64,000 bases of DNA from GCA-2705445 sp002705445 (GTDB lineage: Bacteria; Pseudomonadota; Gammaproteobacteria; Poriferisulfidales; GCA-002705445): NCBI GenBank assembly GCA_045561235.1, contig JBJKYB010000002.1, positions 868,001 to 932,000 of the forward strand, given 5' to 3'. Under the pieces are notes generated by a model. The model was given only the letters and a program-made list of their open reading frames with translations. It did no database searches and was not told the origin of the DNA. Shown in pieces: positions 18,459-28,312 of the stretch (its first letter is position 1; each line of letters begins with the position of its first letter). A program made the position numbers and the translations under genes.

Positions 18459-18815
18459 ATGATTTATACAATTTTATTAGTAGTTGCAGTAATCTTATCA
18501 ATATTGATAATATTTTTTATATTAATGCAACAAGGCAAGGGGGATGCTAGCGGAATGTTTGGTGGTGGATCTTCTGGTGCAGTTTTTGGAGCATCCGGAG
18601 CTGGAAATTTCATTACAAAACTAACTACTTTTTTAGTTGTTCTATTTTTTTTAAACTGTTTAGCATTAGCATATTTAGCTAAAAGTAAAGTTTCAGAGAG
18701 TGATAGTGTTATTATTCAAAATAACTCTTCCGATGTTGAAGATGAAGTTTTAGATGATAATAATAAATCTAACTCAACAGACAGCTCGCAAGATGATTTA
18801 GTTATTCCTGACTAA
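18459..18815 (+). CDS. secG: Preprotein translocase subunit SecG
   Basis: Small inner-membrane subunit of SecYEG that aids protein export. The 118-residue protein has two membrane helices (about 3-24 and 50-70) joined by the conserved loop LMQQGKGDASGMFGGGSSG, followed by a variable acidic, serine-rich tail. It is preceded by AAGGAAA 9 bases before ATG. The tpiA-secG-tRNA-Leu order is conserved in gammaproteobacteria. Confidence 0.96.
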   Translation: MIYTILLVVAVILSILIIFFILMQQGKGDASGMFGGGSSGAVFGASGAGNFITKLTTFLVVLFFLNCLALAYLAKSKVSESDSVIIQNNSSDVEDEVLDDNNKSNSTDSSQDDLVIPD

Positions 18816-18828
18816 TTAATTTGAACAT

Positions 18829-18913
18829 GCCGATGTGGTGGAATTGGTAGACACGCTGTCTTGAGGGGGCAGTGGCGAAAGCTGTGCCGGTTCGACTCCG
18901 GCCATCGGCACCA
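18829..18913 (+). tRNA. tRNA-Leu (anticodon GAG)
   Basis: 85 bases with the CCA end encoded. The acceptor stem GCCGATG pairs with CATCGGC, discriminator A. The D arm reads GTGGAATTGGTAGACAC. The anticodon stem CTGTC/GGCAG closes the loop TTGAGGG, giving anticodon GAG for CUC/CUU codons. A long variable arm, as expected for leucine, precedes the T arm GCCGGTTCGACTCCGGC. It is 13 bases after secG. Confidence 0.95.
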
Positions 18914-18972
18914 GAAAAGCTTCTTTATAGGCTTTGTATATACTCCCATAAAATATTTTTCACTTTAAACTA

Positions 18973-19000
18973 TTGTAATATTTAAATAATATGTTGTAAT
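18973..19000 (+). promoter_or_regulatory. Candidate sigma-70 promoter for the nuo operon
   Basis: TTGTAA (18973-18978), a 16-base spacer and TGTAAT (18995-19000) form a moderate match to the vegetative consensus. Transcription would start near 19007, giving a leader of about 105 bases to the preferred nuoA start. The rest of the 18914-19111 spacer is AT-rich with no other clear signal; a weak stem AAAGC/GCTTT directly follows the tRNA. Confidence 0.35.
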
Positions 19001-19111
19001 TTTACTTAGAACTAAATGGAAATATATTATGTTAAATTAAGTAAAATTATTTTATATTTTTTTATTTCTCAGATATCATTGTTTTTTGTGACACAAGGGC
19101 GTATTAATATT

Positions 19112-19468
19112 ATGTTAAATAACTATTTTCCAATTTTATTATTCATTATTGTCAGTATTATCATAGGTGCATTACCTATAATCGCTTCAAGAATAATAAA
19201 TAAAGGTGAAAAAAATAAAGCCAAGAGCTCAGCTTATGAATGTGGCTTTGAAAACTTTAGTGATGCTCGTATGAAATTTGATATTAGGTTTTATCTAGTA
19301 GCAATTCTATTTATTATTTTTGATTTAGAAATTGCATTCTTATTTCCGTGGGCAGTTGCTTTAGATAGTCTAGGATTTAACGGTTTAATAGCAATGAGTA
19401 TTTTTTTGATAGTTTTAGTTATAGGTTTTATATATGAGTGGAAAAAAGGAGCCCTAAACTGGGATTAA
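19112..19468 (+). CDS. nuoA: NADH-quinone oxidoreductase subunit A
   Basis: Membrane-arm subunit of respiratory complex I, at the junction with the peripheral arm. I start at 19112 (MLNNYFPILLFIIVS), which matches the family N-terminus; an in-frame ATG at 19016 would add 32 residues not expected. Three membrane helices are visible, with the conserved loop SAYECGFENFSDARMKFDIRF between helices 1 and 2 and FDLEIAFLFPWA in helix 2. Length 118. The sequence is of the type found with separate nuoC and nuoD genes rather than the E. coli type. First gene of nuoA-N. Confidence 0.93.
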   Translation: MLNNYFPILLFIIVSIIIGALPIIASRIINKGEKNKAKSSAYECGFENFSDARMKFDIRFYLVAILFIIFDLEIAFLFPWAVALDSLGFNGLIAMSIFLIVLVIGFIYEWKKGALNWD

Positions 19469-19471
19469 GTT

Positions 19472-19957
19472 ATGGATATTATAGAGTCTTTAAATAGCAA
19501 TAATAATGGATACGTTACCGCGTCATCAAAAGATTTAATTAATTGGGCAAATACCGGATCAATGTGGCCAATGACATTTGGATTAGCATGTTGCGCTATT
19601 GAAATGATGCATGCTGGAGCATCAAGGTATGACCTAGATAGATATGGCATGATGTTTAGACCAAGTCCTAGACAGTCAGATGTAATAATTATTGCGGGTA
19701 CCTTAGTAAATAAAATGGCTCCGGCCTTGAGAAAAGTCTATGATCAAATGGCAGATCCAAAATGGGTAATATCAATGGGTTCATGTGCAAATGGTGGAGG
19801 GTATTACCACTACTCATACTCTGTTGTTAGAGGTTGCGATAGAATAATTCCTGTTGATATTTATGTGCCAGGCTGTCCTCCAACAGCGGAAGCATTGCTT
19901 TATGGAATTATGCAGCTAAAAAATAAAATTCATAATAAAAAATCTATCAAAAGATAA
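19472..19957 (+). CDS. nuoB: NADH-quinone oxidoreductase subunit B
   Basis: Peripheral-arm subunit that holds cluster N2, the last iron-sulfur centre before quinone. The four cysteine ligands are visible: the adjacent pair in LACCAIEMMHAG (about residues 36-37), one in SMGSCANGGG and one in YVPGCPPTAEAL. Length 161. It starts 3 bases after nuoA. Confidence 0.97.
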   Translation: MDIIESLNSNNNGYVTASSKDLINWANTGSMWPMTFGLACCAIEMMHAGASRYDLDRYGMMFRPSPRQSDVIIIAGTLVNKMAPALRKVYDQMADPKWVISMGSCANGGGYYHYSYSVVRGCDRIIPVDIYVPGCPPTAEALLYGIMQLKNKIHNKKSIKR

Positions 19958-19983
19958 CTCTCATTTAATAATAGGCATTCACT

Positions 19984-20712
19984 ATGAATAATCAAGATAA
20001 GTCAAATAGTCAATTATTTTTAAATCAAAATGATATTTTGAAAGAACTTTTTGATCGTAACTTACATGAATACGAATTTTTATTTGAAAACAAGGATACT
20101 GTATCTTTTAATACCAATGATTTATTAAAAGTGATGAATATTTTTCAAAGTAATAGCACCATTAAGTTTGAAACACTTATAGATATAACCGCTGTTGATT
20201 ACTCTGATTATGGTGTCAGTGAATGGAACGCAAAAAATGCTAATAACAAGGGCTACAGTAGAGGTATAAAAAAAGATAGTAGTGGAAGATACACTTACGA
20301 GTCTACAAAAACTAATTATAACCAGCCAATTAAAAGGTTTGCTGCGATATATAATTTATTATCTACAAGTTCAAATGCCAGACTAAAAATTAAATTTTAT
20401 TGCGATGATGACGAAAGCCCATCTTTGCCATCCGTTACATCAATCTGGTCTTCAGCAAATTGGTACGAAAGAGAAGCTTATGATTTATTTGGCATTGTAT
20501 TCTCTGATCATCCAGATTTAAGAAGAATTTTAACTGACTATGGTTTTATTGGGCATCCGCTTAGAAAGGATTTTCCGCTAATTGGCAACGTTGAAGTAAA
20601 TTATGACCTCGAAAAAGAAAGAGTTGTTTATCAGCCTGTAACAATTAAACCAAGAGTTTTAATTCCAAAAGTTATTAGAGAAATATCAAATAAGGAAGAT
20701 AAAAATGCCTGA
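19984..20712 (+). CDS. nuoC: NADH-quinone oxidoreductase subunit C
   Basis: 30 kDa-type peripheral subunit of complex I. The family signature WYEREAYDLFGIVFSDHPDLRRILTDYGF is covered in pieces: WYEREAYDLFGI (about residues 159-170), then RRILTDYGF and HPLRKDFPL. A polar segment of about 30 residues (WNAKNANNKG to TNYNQPIKRF, about 78-118) interrupts the central sheet; similar inserts are known in other gamma- and betaproteobacterial NuoC. It is separate from nuoD, unlike the fused E. coli gene, and overlaps nuoD by 8 bases. Confidence 0.96.
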   Translation: MNNQDKSNSQLFLNQNDILKELFDRNLHEYEFLFENKDTVSFNTNDLLKVMNIFQSNSTIKFETLIDITAVDYSDYGVSEWNAKNANNKGYSRGIKKDSSGRYTYESTKTNYNQPIKRFAAIYNLLSTSSNARLKIKFYCDDDESPSLPSVTSIWSSANWYEREAYDLFGIVFSDHPDLRRILTDYGFIGHPLRKDFPLIGNVEVNYDLEKERVVYQPVTIKPRVLIPKVIREISNKEDKNA

Positions 20713-21958
20713 AATAAAAAGTTATACAATGAATTTTGGCCCCCAACATCCATCAGCACATGGTGTATTAAGATTAATATTAGAGCTAGAAGGCGAGGTA
20801 ATTGTTAGAGCTGATCCTCATATTGGTTTATTACACAGAGGAACTGAGAAACTTGCTGAGAGTAAACCATACAATCAAAGTATAGGCTATATGGATAGAT
20901 TGGACTATGTTTCTATGATGAGTAATGAACATGCTTATGTTTTATCAATAGAAAAACTTTTAGATTTAGATATTCCAATAAGAGCAAAGTATATTCGAGT
21001 AATGTTTGATGAAATTACAAGGGTGCTAAATCATCTTATGTGGTTAGGTGCTCATGCGTTAGATATTGGAGCAATGTCGGTATTTTTATATGCGTTCAGG
21101 GAAAGAGAAGACTTAATGGATTGTTATGAGGCGGTTTCAGGAACAAGAATGCATGCAACTTATTATAGACCAGGCGGAGTTGCTAGAGATCTACCTCTAG
21201 AAATGCCAAAATATACAGAGACAAAATGGAAATCAAAAAAAGAAATAAATAAATTAAATGAGTCTAGAGAGGGAACTTTATTAGATTTTATTGATGATTT
21301 TACGAGTAGATTTCCGAAATGTATCGACGAATATGAGACTCTTCTTACTGATAATAGAATTTGGAAACAAAGAACTGTAGATATTGGTATCGTTTCACAA
21401 GAAAGAGCTCTGCAACTTGGATTTACCGGGCCTATGCTTAGAGGATCTGGCATTGCCTGGGACCTTAGAAAAAAACAACCCTATGAGGTATATAAAGATC
21501 TGTCATTTGATATTCCTATTGGCACAAATGGAGATTGTTACGATAGATATCTAGTTAGAATGGAAGAAATGAGACAGTCAAATAAAATTATTCAGCAATG
21601 CGTTGAGTGGTTAAAAAATAATGATGGTGAGTTTTTATCGGATAATAACAAAATAACAGCACCTAGCAGAGATGAAATTAATGAAGACATGGAGTCTCTG
21701 ATTTATCATTTTAAACTTTTTACCGAGGGTTATTGTCTTCCTGAAGGAGAGGTTTACAGTGCTGTTGAGCATCCAAAGGGTGAATTTGGAGTCACATTGA
21801 TATCTGATGGTTCGAACAAGCCATATAGGGTTAAAATACGTGCACCTGGATTTCCTCATCTTGCTGCGCTTAATGAAATGGTAAATGGTCACATGATATC
21901 TGATGTTGTTGCTGTAATTGGAACACAAGACATTGTTTTTGGAGAAATTGATAGGTAG
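20705..21958 (+). CDS. nuoD: NADH-quinone oxidoreductase subunit D
   Basis: 49 kDa-type subunit that, with NuoB, forms the quinone reduction site. The N-terminus MNFGPQHPSAHGVLRLILEL is the classic motif; HIGLLHRGTEKL and YMDRLDYVSMMSNEHAY follow. The C-terminus SDVVAVIGTQDIVFGEIDR is complete. Length 417, typical for an unfused NuoD. It overlaps nuoC by 8 bases. Confidence 0.98.
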   Translation: MPEIKSYTMNFGPQHPSAHGVLRLILELEGEVIVRADPHIGLLHRGTEKLAESKPYNQSIGYMDRLDYVSMMSNEHAYVLSIEKLLDLDIPIRAKYIRVMFDEITRVLNHLMWLGAHALDIGAMSVFLYAFREREDLMDCYEAVSGTRMHATYYRPGGVARDLPLEMPKYTETKWKSKKEINKLNESREGTLLDFIDDFTSRFPKCIDEYETLLTDNRIWKQRTVDIGIVSQERALQLGFTGPMLRGSGIAWDLRKKQPYEVYKDLSFDIPIGTNGDCYDRYLVRMEEMRQSNKIIQQCVEWLKNNDGEFLSDNNKITAPSRDEINEDMESLIYHFKLFTEGYCLPEGEVYSAVEHPKGEFGVTLISDGSNKPYRVKIRAPGFPHLAALNEMVNGHMISDVVAVIGTQDIVFGEIDR

Positions 21959-21965
21959 TTTTTTT

Positions 21966-22463
21966 ATGGAAAACATGAACTCATATAATATACCTGGTGA
22001 AATTTGTAACAAAATAAATAAATGGTTACTTAAATTTCCTTCTAATGAAAAAAAACCTGCGATAATTTATGGTCTTCATCAAATTCAGAAAGAAAGTAAA
22101 TATATTCAGAGCGCACATGTTGATGCTTTAGCAGAATTTCTTAATGTAGAAAAAATTGATGTTTATGAAATAGCAGCTTTTTACTCAATGTTCGAATTAG
22201 ATAAAGTAGGGAAGCACACGATCTCGGTATGTACAAATGTTTCTTGCATGCTAAATGGATCTGATGAAATATTATCTTATCTTGAAAAAAAACTTAAAAT
22301 TAAAGTTGGATGTTCTTCTGACAAATTCTTTTTAAAAGATGAAAGAGAGTGCCTAGCTGCCTGTGCGGGAGCTCCAATGATGCAAGTTAATCATAAATAT
22401 TATGAAAATTTAACAAAGCAGAAAATTGACGAAATAATAAGAGACTTAGATGATGGAAGATAA
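21966..22463 (+). CDS. nuoE: NADH-quinone oxidoreductase subunit E
   Basis: 24 kDa-type subunit carrying the 2Fe-2S centre N1a. The four ligands are seen in CTNVSCMLNG (two Cys, about residues 88 and 93) and ECLAACAGAPMMQV (two Cys). I start at 21966 (MENMNSYNIP), seven bases after nuoD; an upstream ATG at 21918 lies within nuoD and would add 16 residues. Length 165. The end overlaps nuoF by 14 bases. Confidence 0.95.
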   Translation: MENMNSYNIPGEICNKINKWLLKFPSNEKKPAIIYGLHQIQKESKYIQSAHVDALAEFLNVEKIDVYEIAAFYSMFELDKVGKHTISVCTNVSCMLNGSDEILSYLEKKLKIKVGCSSDKFFLKDERECLAACAGAPMMQVNHKYYENLTKQKIDEIIRDLDDGR

Positions 22464-23781
22464 GATAAGAATTAATGAACTATGTTACTCAACTTTGTCA
22501 AGTGACAAACCTAACACATTTGAAACATATGTCGATCAAGGCGGTTACTCTACATGGAAAAAAATTGTTTCTTCTTCAATGAGTAAAAAAGAAATTATTG
22601 AATTAGTTTTAAAGTCTGGACTTAGAGGTAGAGGTGGCGCTGGTTTTCCAACGGGTAGAAAATGGAGTTTTATAAATCAAGATTCAGAAGATATCAAGTA
22701 TTTAGTTTGTAATGCTGATGAATCTGAGCCTGGCACATGTAAAGATAGAGATATCTTAAGATATAATCCTCACGCACTTATTGAAGGTATGTTAATTGCT
22801 AGTTATGCAATAGGCGCTGAAGTTGCATATTGTTATTTAAGAGGTGAATTTATTGATGATGTATATTCAACTTTTAAAACCGCATTGTATGATGCTTATG
22901 ATAATAAGCTTATAGGGAAGAATATATTAAACAGCAATATTAATATTGAGCTTCATGACTTAATAGGCGCTGGTGCTTATATTGTTGGCGAGGAAACTGC
23001 CATGCTTGAATCAATAGAAGGAAAGAAAGGTTTCCCAAGATTCAAACCTCCTTTTCCTGCTGTAAAAGGATTATTTGGTCGCCCAACAATTATTAATAAT
23101 GTAGAAACGTTAGCTTCGATCCCTAAAATTATTGAAAATGGTCCCGAATGGTTTAATTCTGTAGGAACAAAAGATAGTCCAGGATTTAAATGTTTTTCTG
23201 TATCGGGACATGTTAATAAACCTGGTAATTATGAAATTCCATTAGGCACTCCATTTAAAAAATTATTAGATTTAGCAGGTGGGATGAAAAATGGAAAGAA
23301 AATTAAAGCCGTAATTCCTGGCGGTTCTTCTGTACCAGTTGTTCCAGGAGAAATTATGCTGGAAACAAATATGGATTATGAATCAATAACAAAGGCTGGC
23401 TCGCTACTTGGCTCAGGAGCAGTAATTATTATGGATGAGGATACAAATATGGTTGAAGTAATTCATAGAATTGCAAGATTTTATTATTCAGAATCATGTG
23501 GTCAGTGTACACCATGTCGAGAAGGTACAGGATGGATGTATAAAATTATAGACAAAATACTTAAAGGTAATGGCACTCTGGAAGATCTAAAAACTCTTGA
23601 GTCTATTCCAAATATGATTTCTGGAAGTACAATTTGCGCCTTGGGTGATGCCGCTGCCATGCCAGTAGAAAGTTTTATAAAAAATTATAAAGAAGAATTT
23701 TTAAAGTATATTAAAACCCAAGAAGAAGTTGTAGATAATAACTATACTAATAATAAAGAATTTGTAATGCAGCAAAAATGA
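22450..23781 (+). CDS. nuoF: NADH-quinone oxidoreductase subunit F
   Basis: 51 kDa-type subunit that oxidises NADH through FMN and cluster N3. The NADH/FMN loop GLRGRGGAGFPTGRKW (about residues 58-73) and NADESEPGTCKDRDI are intact. The cluster ligands are CGQCTPCREG near residue 350 and a fourth Cys in STICALGDAAAMP. Length 443. Two ATG codons lie at the start; both lie within the nuoE overlap. Confidence 0.98.
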   Translation: MMEDKIRINELCYSTLSSDKPNTFETYVDQGGYSTWKKIVSSSMSKKEIIELVLKSGLRGRGGAGFPTGRKWSFINQDSEDIKYLVCNADESEPGTCKDRDILRYNPHALIEGMLIASYAIGAEVAYCYLRGEFIDDVYSTFKTALYDAYDNKLIGKNILNSNINIELHDLIGAGAYIVGEETAMLESIEGKKGFPRFKPPFPAVKGLFGRPTIINNVETLASIPKIIENGPEWFNSVGTKDSPGFKCFSVSGHVNKPGNYEIPLGTPFKKLLDLAGGMKNGKKIKAVIPGGSSVPVVPGEIMLETNMDYESITKAGSLLGSGAVIIMDEDTNMVEVIHRIARFYYSESCGQCTPCREGTGWMYKIIDKILKGNGTLEDLKTLESIPNMISGSTICALGDAAAMPVESFIKNYKEEFLKYIKTQEEVVDNNYTNNKEFVMQQK

Positions 23782-26144
23782 AAATAAAAATAAATAATAA
23801 GGAATGTAGTTTTAATAAAGGTGAAACTATAATTCAAATTGCAGATAGAAATGGCATCCATATTCCAAGGTTTTGTTACCATGATAAATTATCAATTGCT
23901 GCAAACTGTAGAATGTGTTTAGTTGAACAGGTTGGAATTAACAAACCTCAACCAGCATGTTCAACTCCAGCTATGGAGGATCAAGAATATTTTACTAAAT
24001 CTGAATTAGCCTCTAATTCTCAAAAAAATACAATGGAATTTTTGCTGATAAATCACCCTCTTGATTGTCCTGTATGTGACCAAGGCGGAATGTGTGAACT
24101 ACAAGATCAAGCTTTAATGCATGGAAGAGTTAAATCAAGGTATGAGCAAGAGAAAAGAATTGTAATGGACTATAAAATAGGACCGTTGATAACTACCAAT
24201 ATGACAAGATGTATTCACTGCACAAGATGTGTAAGATTCGGAGAGGAAATAGCAGGTATCAAAGAATTTGGCGCTTTTGGAAGAGGTGAAGGTATGGAGA
24301 TTAGAACATACTTAAAATCAGCAATTGATTCCCCAATGTCAGGCAATATGATAGATATTTGCCCAGTAGGAGCTTTGAATGCAGCACCTTCACATATGAA
24401 AGGAAGAACTTGGGAATTAGAAGAGGTTAAACATATATCTTCTCATGATTGCGTTGGCTCCAATATGGATTTACATGTTTTAGATAATAGTGTTTTTCGA
24501 GTAGTTCCTCATGAGAATAAAAAAATTAATGAAGTTTGGATTTCGGATAGAGACAGATTTTCTTACGAAGCTATGGAGCATACTGATAGAGTAAAAAAAC
24601 CAATCGCTAAAATAAACGGTCGTCATGTTGAGGTTGAATGGGAGCAGGCGTTTGAGATTATTTATGAAAAAATAAATAAAGTGAAATTTAATAAATCTGC
24701 AGGATTTGTAAGCGCAAATTCAACAGTAGAAGAACAATATCTATTTCAGAAATGGCTTAGAGAAATTAATATAAATAATATAGACCATAGAGTTTCTCAA
24801 AATAAATTTGAATATGAGGATGAATTGATTTTTCCAAAGATAGATATAAATATTGAGGAAATTGAAAATATAGAATCTGTATTACTTATTGATAGTAATA
24901 TTACATATGAACAACCAATACTATCTCATAAAATAAGAAAAGCGTATTTAAAAAATGCAAAAATCAATTCTATACATTCATACAGTTATAATTATAATTT
25001 TGATATTAATAACTCATTTTTAGTAAATCCAAATCAACTAGCTGAAACTCTTATTGATATAGTTGAGTATTTAACAATTATTACTATAAATGATAAATCT
25101 TTGAAAAAATTTACTATTCCTGATGGTATAAAGAAAAAATTTAAAGGACTTTCCAATAAAAAAATTATTGAAATTAGTAATGATATTTTAACTAAGAATT
25201 CTCTAATAATCCTTGGCTCTAACTTAAAGAATCATCCTGATTATGCTTTTTTTAAAATTCTTATAGATATAATTTCTACATTAACAAAATCAAATAAAGC
25301 TTATCTTGGCAATAATAGCAATGAAGCTGGGGCATATTTAACTGGATGTTTACCAAATAAAACAGAGGCTTTAAGAGGAATTAAGAATAACGGACTTAAC
25401 GTTTATGATTCAATTATTGGAAATATGGAGTGCTATATAATTTATAATTTAGAATTAATTGATTTCTATTATTACTCAGAACTAAAAAATTCACTTGAAC
25501 AGGCTAAGTTTGTTTTAGGCTTTCAGAATTTTATAACAGAAGAAGAAAAAAGTTATTACGATGTAATTCTGCCTTTAGCAACAATTTTTGAAAGTCCTGG
25601 TACTTTCATTAACATTGAGGGACAGTGGCAGTCTTTTGTTCAAGCATGCCAACCTCATCATGATTCTAAAGAAGGTTGGAAAATATTAACAAAATTAAGA
25701 TCAATCTTTGGTGCTAATGTAGAAAATTCTTTAGATTACATTGATATTTTAAATGAGGTTGACTCATCAATACGCGATTATAAACCTTTTGAAAACCTAG
25801 AATATAAAAACATTGATATTAAAAATAATTCACACAACGGTTCACTTATTAGATCGGGTGGAAGTAGTAATTATTATATTGATAATATAGTTAGAAGAGC
25901 CACCTCACTAAATAATGTGAGTTTAAGTAAGAATTCTATAAGCGTTAATAGAAGGACTTTAGAACAAAATAATATAGATATGTCAAAAAATAAAGTACTT
26001 GTAAAACAAGGCGAAAACTCTTTATTGGCTGAGTTAATTATTGATGAGAATGTATCAGATGATTGTATTTATATTATAAATTCAAACAAGGAACACTATG
26101 ATCTTGGAAAGCAATACGAACCTATAATTATTGAAAATGTTTGA
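23778..26144 (+). CDS. nuoG: NADH-quinone oxidoreductase subunit G
   Basis: 75 kDa-type subunit with several iron-sulfur centres on the path from FMN to NuoB. The N-terminal 2Fe-2S ligands lie in RFCYHDKLSIAANCRMCLVE; HPLDCPVCDQGGMCELQD and TRCIHCTRCVRF ... ICPVGAL supply the 4Fe-4S centres. The extra N7 ligands of E. coli are not present: the place reads SSHDCVGSNMDLHV. The C-terminal molybdopterin-like domain is divergent and Asn/Ile-rich, as usual for this family. Length 788. It overlaps nuoF and nuoH slightly. Confidence 0.96.
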   Translation: MKIKINNKECSFNKGETIIQIADRNGIHIPRFCYHDKLSIAANCRMCLVEQVGINKPQPACSTPAMEDQEYFTKSELASNSQKNTMEFLLINHPLDCPVCDQGGMCELQDQALMHGRVKSRYEQEKRIVMDYKIGPLITTNMTRCIHCTRCVRFGEEIAGIKEFGAFGRGEGMEIRTYLKSAIDSPMSGNMIDICPVGALNAAPSHMKGRTWELEEVKHISSHDCVGSNMDLHVLDNSVFRVVPHENKKINEVWISDRDRFSYEAMEHTDRVKKPIAKINGRHVEVEWEQAFEIIYEKINKVKFNKSAGFVSANSTVEEQYLFQKWLREININNIDHRVSQNKFEYEDELIFPKIDINIEEIENIESVLLIDSNITYEQPILSHKIRKAYLKNAKINSIHSYSYNYNFDINNSFLVNPNQLAETLIDIVEYLTIITINDKSLKKFTIPDGIKKKFKGLSNKKIIEISNDILTKNSLIILGSNLKNHPDYAFFKILIDIISTLTKSNKAYLGNNSNEAGAYLTGCLPNKTEALRGIKNNGLNVYDSIIGNMECYIIYNLELIDFYYYSELKNSLEQAKFVLGFQNFITEEEKSYYDVILPLATIFESPGTFINIEGQWQSFVQACQPHHDSKEGWKILTKLRSIFGANVENSLDYIDILNEVDSSIRDYKPFENLEYKNIDIKNNSHNGSLIRSGGSSNYYIDNIVRRATSLNNVSLSKNSISVNRRTLEQNNIDMSKNKVLVKQGENSLLAELIIDENVSDDCIYIINSNKEHYDLGKQYEPIIIENV

Positions 26145-27234
26145 TTATATAAATAACTTTTTGGATACAATATTCACTGCTTATAGAGAATTAAGTATAT
26201 TGCCACATACATTAATATTAATCGGGATGATTATGATTCCTCTTTTAATAATTGTTGCATATTACACCTATGCGGAAAGAAAAATTATCGCTTCAATGCA
26301 GGTTAGATTAGGACCTAATGTTGTTGGCCCAAAGGGGTTAATGCAACCCTTGGCTGATGGAGTAAAATTATTTTTTAAAGAAATTGTAATTCCAACAGAC
26401 TCGAATAAATTTTTATTTCTTTTAGCACCAGTCATTACTTTTACTGTAGCTTTTGCTGCATGGGCTGTAATACCATTCGATAGTGTAATGGTTTTATCAG
26501 ATATAAATGCTGGATTACTTTATGTTTTGGCAATGACTTCATTAGGAATATACGGGATTATTATTGCTGGTTGGGCGTCAAACTCAAAGTATGCTTTGCT
26601 CGGCGCGATGAGGTCAGCTTCTCTAATCATTGCGTATGAAATTGCTATGGGGTTTGCACTTGTAGGTGTAATTATGGTTTCAGGGAGTTTAAATCTTGGA
26701 GATATTATTAATGGTCAAAAGGGTTCTATTTTTAATTGGTATTGGGTTCCTTTATTTCCATTATTTGTGATTTATTTTATTTCAGGTGTTGCCGAAACAA
26801 ATAGAGCTCCATTTGATGTAGCAGAAGGAGAATCAGAACTCGTTGCTGGTTTCCATGTCGAATATTCAGGTATGGGTTTTGCTATATTTTTTATAGCAGA
26901 ATATGCAAACATGATCTTAATTTCAGCATTAACAGCAATATTATTTTTTGGTGGTTGGCTATCTCCATTTTCTGTTAGCAGTCTTGGTATTTTTGAGATC
27001 AATAACTTTACAAATAATATTTTATTATTCCTGATCAATGATGGGATACATTGGTTTATTATAAAAACCTTCTTTTTTATGTTTTGTTTTATATGGTTCA
27101 GAGCAACTTTCCCAAGGTATCGCTATGATCAAATAATGCGGCTTGGATGGAAAATATTAATTCCAATTACAATAATTTGGATCTTCGTAGAAATGATATT
27201 TATATATTTAAAGTTAGGGCCTTGGTTTATTTAG
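26131..27234 (+). CDS. nuoH: NADH-quinone oxidoreductase subunit H
   Basis: Membrane subunit that forms the quinone chamber with NuoB and NuoD. About eight membrane helices are visible. Conserved loops include YYTYAERKIIASMQVRLGPN (about residues 45-64), GLMQPLADGVKLFFKE, and NRAPFDVAEGESELVAGFH. The start may be 26131 or the second ATG at 26137; both overlap nuoG. Length 365-367. Confidence 0.97.
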   Translation: MKMFDYINNFLDTIFTAYRELSILPHTLILIGMIMIPLLIIVAYYTYAERKIIASMQVRLGPNVVGPKGLMQPLADGVKLFFKEIVIPTDSNKFLFLLAPVITFTVAFAAWAVIPFDSVMVLSDINAGLLYVLAMTSLGIYGIIIAGWASNSKYALLGAMRSASLIIAYEIAMGFALVGVIMVSGSLNLGDIINGQKGSIFNWYWVPLFPLFVIYFISGVAETNRAPFDVAEGESELVAGFHVEYSGMGFAIFFIAEYANMILISALTAILFFGGWLSPFSVSSLGIFEINNFTNNILLFLINDGIHWFIIKTFFFMFCFIWFRATFPRYRYDQIMRLGWKILIPITIIWIFVEMIFIYLKLGPWFI

Positions 27235-27244
27235 AGAAAATATT

Positions 27245-27715
27245 ATGAAAAATTATTTTAAAAGCTTTTTTCTTTATGAATTATTACTTGGAATGAAAGT
27301 AACATTTCTTAATATGTTTAAAAAGAAAATCACATTACGCTATCCTGAAGAGAAAGCACCTCAGTCGCCAAGGTTTAGAGGTCTTCATGCCTTAAGGAGA
27401 TATCCAAATGGGGAAGAAAGATGTATAGGATGCAAACTTTGTGAAGCAGTTTGCCCAGCATTGGCAATTTCTATAGATACAGAAGAAAGAAATGATGGTA
27501 CTAGAAGAACAACTAAATATGATATTGATTTATTTAAATGTATATTTTGTGGTTTCTGTGAGGAAGCTTGTCCAGTTGATGCAATTGTAGAAACTAGAAT
27601 TTATGAATACCACTTTGAAGAGCGTGGTGAAAATATTATGAAAAAAAGCGATCTTTTAAAGATCGGTGAAAAATATGAAAAAGAGATAGCTGCTGATCTG
27701 ACTTCAAAAATTTAA
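27245..27715 (+). CDS. nuoI: NADH-quinone oxidoreductase subunit I
   Basis: Ferredoxin-like subunit with two 4Fe-4S clusters (N6a, N6b) that pass electrons to NuoB. The two ligand sets are CIGCKLCEAVCP (about residues 59-70) and CIFCGFCEEACP (about 98-109). An N-terminal amphipathic segment sits against the membrane. Length 156. The RYPNGEERCIGC lead-in is typical. Confidence 0.97.
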   Translation: MKNYFKSFFLYELLLGMKVTFLNMFKKKITLRYPEEKAPQSPRFRGLHALRRYPNGEERCIGCKLCEAVCPALAISIDTEERNDGTRRTTKYDIDLFKCIFCGFCEEACPVDAIVETRIYEYHFEERGENIMKKSDLLKIGEKYEKEIAADLTSKI

Positions 27716-27727
27716 AGAAGGAAATTT

Positions 27728-28312
27728 ATGGATATTTTATCAATATTATTCTACTTGGTTACTTCTGTAATTATAATTTCTTCAATGAGTTTAGTTATTG
27801 TTAGTAATACTGTTCATGCAGCACTTCTTTTGGTTCTTATATTCTTTAATAGTGCAATTTTATGGTTAACATTAAAAGCTGAGTTTTTAGCTATTGTTTT
27901 AGTTTTAGTATATGTCGGCGCAGTTTTAGTTTTATTTCTTTTTGTGATAATGCTTCTCGACATACCGGTGAAAAAGAAATCTAGTAATAAATTATATTTA
28001 TTATTTTCTGTTATTACCTCTTTTATCATGTTTGCAGAGCTTTACATGATAATCTTTTACCATGACTTTAGTAACGAAGTTACGACAAATGTCGCATCAA
28101 ATCTAAATAATACTTATGAAATAGGATACAAGTTATTTACACAATATATATTTTCCTTTGAGATTACAGCTTTTATCTTACTAGTCGCAATAATAGCCGC
28201 AATAGCTATTAATTTAACTCAAAGAGAGCGATCGCTCCGTCAGGATCCGGGTAAACAAATTTTAGAAAATAAAGATTCAAGATTAAAAGTTATAAAGGGT
28301 GATGAGTTATGA
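27728..28312 (+). CDS. nuoJ: NADH-quinone oxidoreductase subunit J
   Basis: Membrane subunit equivalent to mitochondrial ND6. Five hydrophobic helices, with the conserved stretch EFLAIVLVLVYVGAVLVLFL (about residues 52-71) containing the pi-bulge helix. A polar loop separates helices 4 and 5, and a basic tail ends RLKVIKGDEL. Length 194. It overlaps nuoK by 4 bases (ATGA). Confidence 0.95.
   Translation: MDILSILFYLVTSVIIISSMSLVIVSNTVHAALLLVLIFFNSAILWLTLKAEFLAIVLVLVYVGAVLVLFLFVIMLLDIPVKKKSSNKLYLLFSVITSFIMFAELYMIIFYHDFSNEVTTNVASNLNNTYEIGYKLFTQYIFSFEITAFILLVAIIAAIAINLTQRERSLRQDPGKQILENKDSRLKVIKGDEL

Noticed and set aside
19016..19111. Longer nuoA starting at ATG 19016
   Set aside because: It adds 32 residues not expected in NuoA, and 19112 gives the conserved N-terminus.
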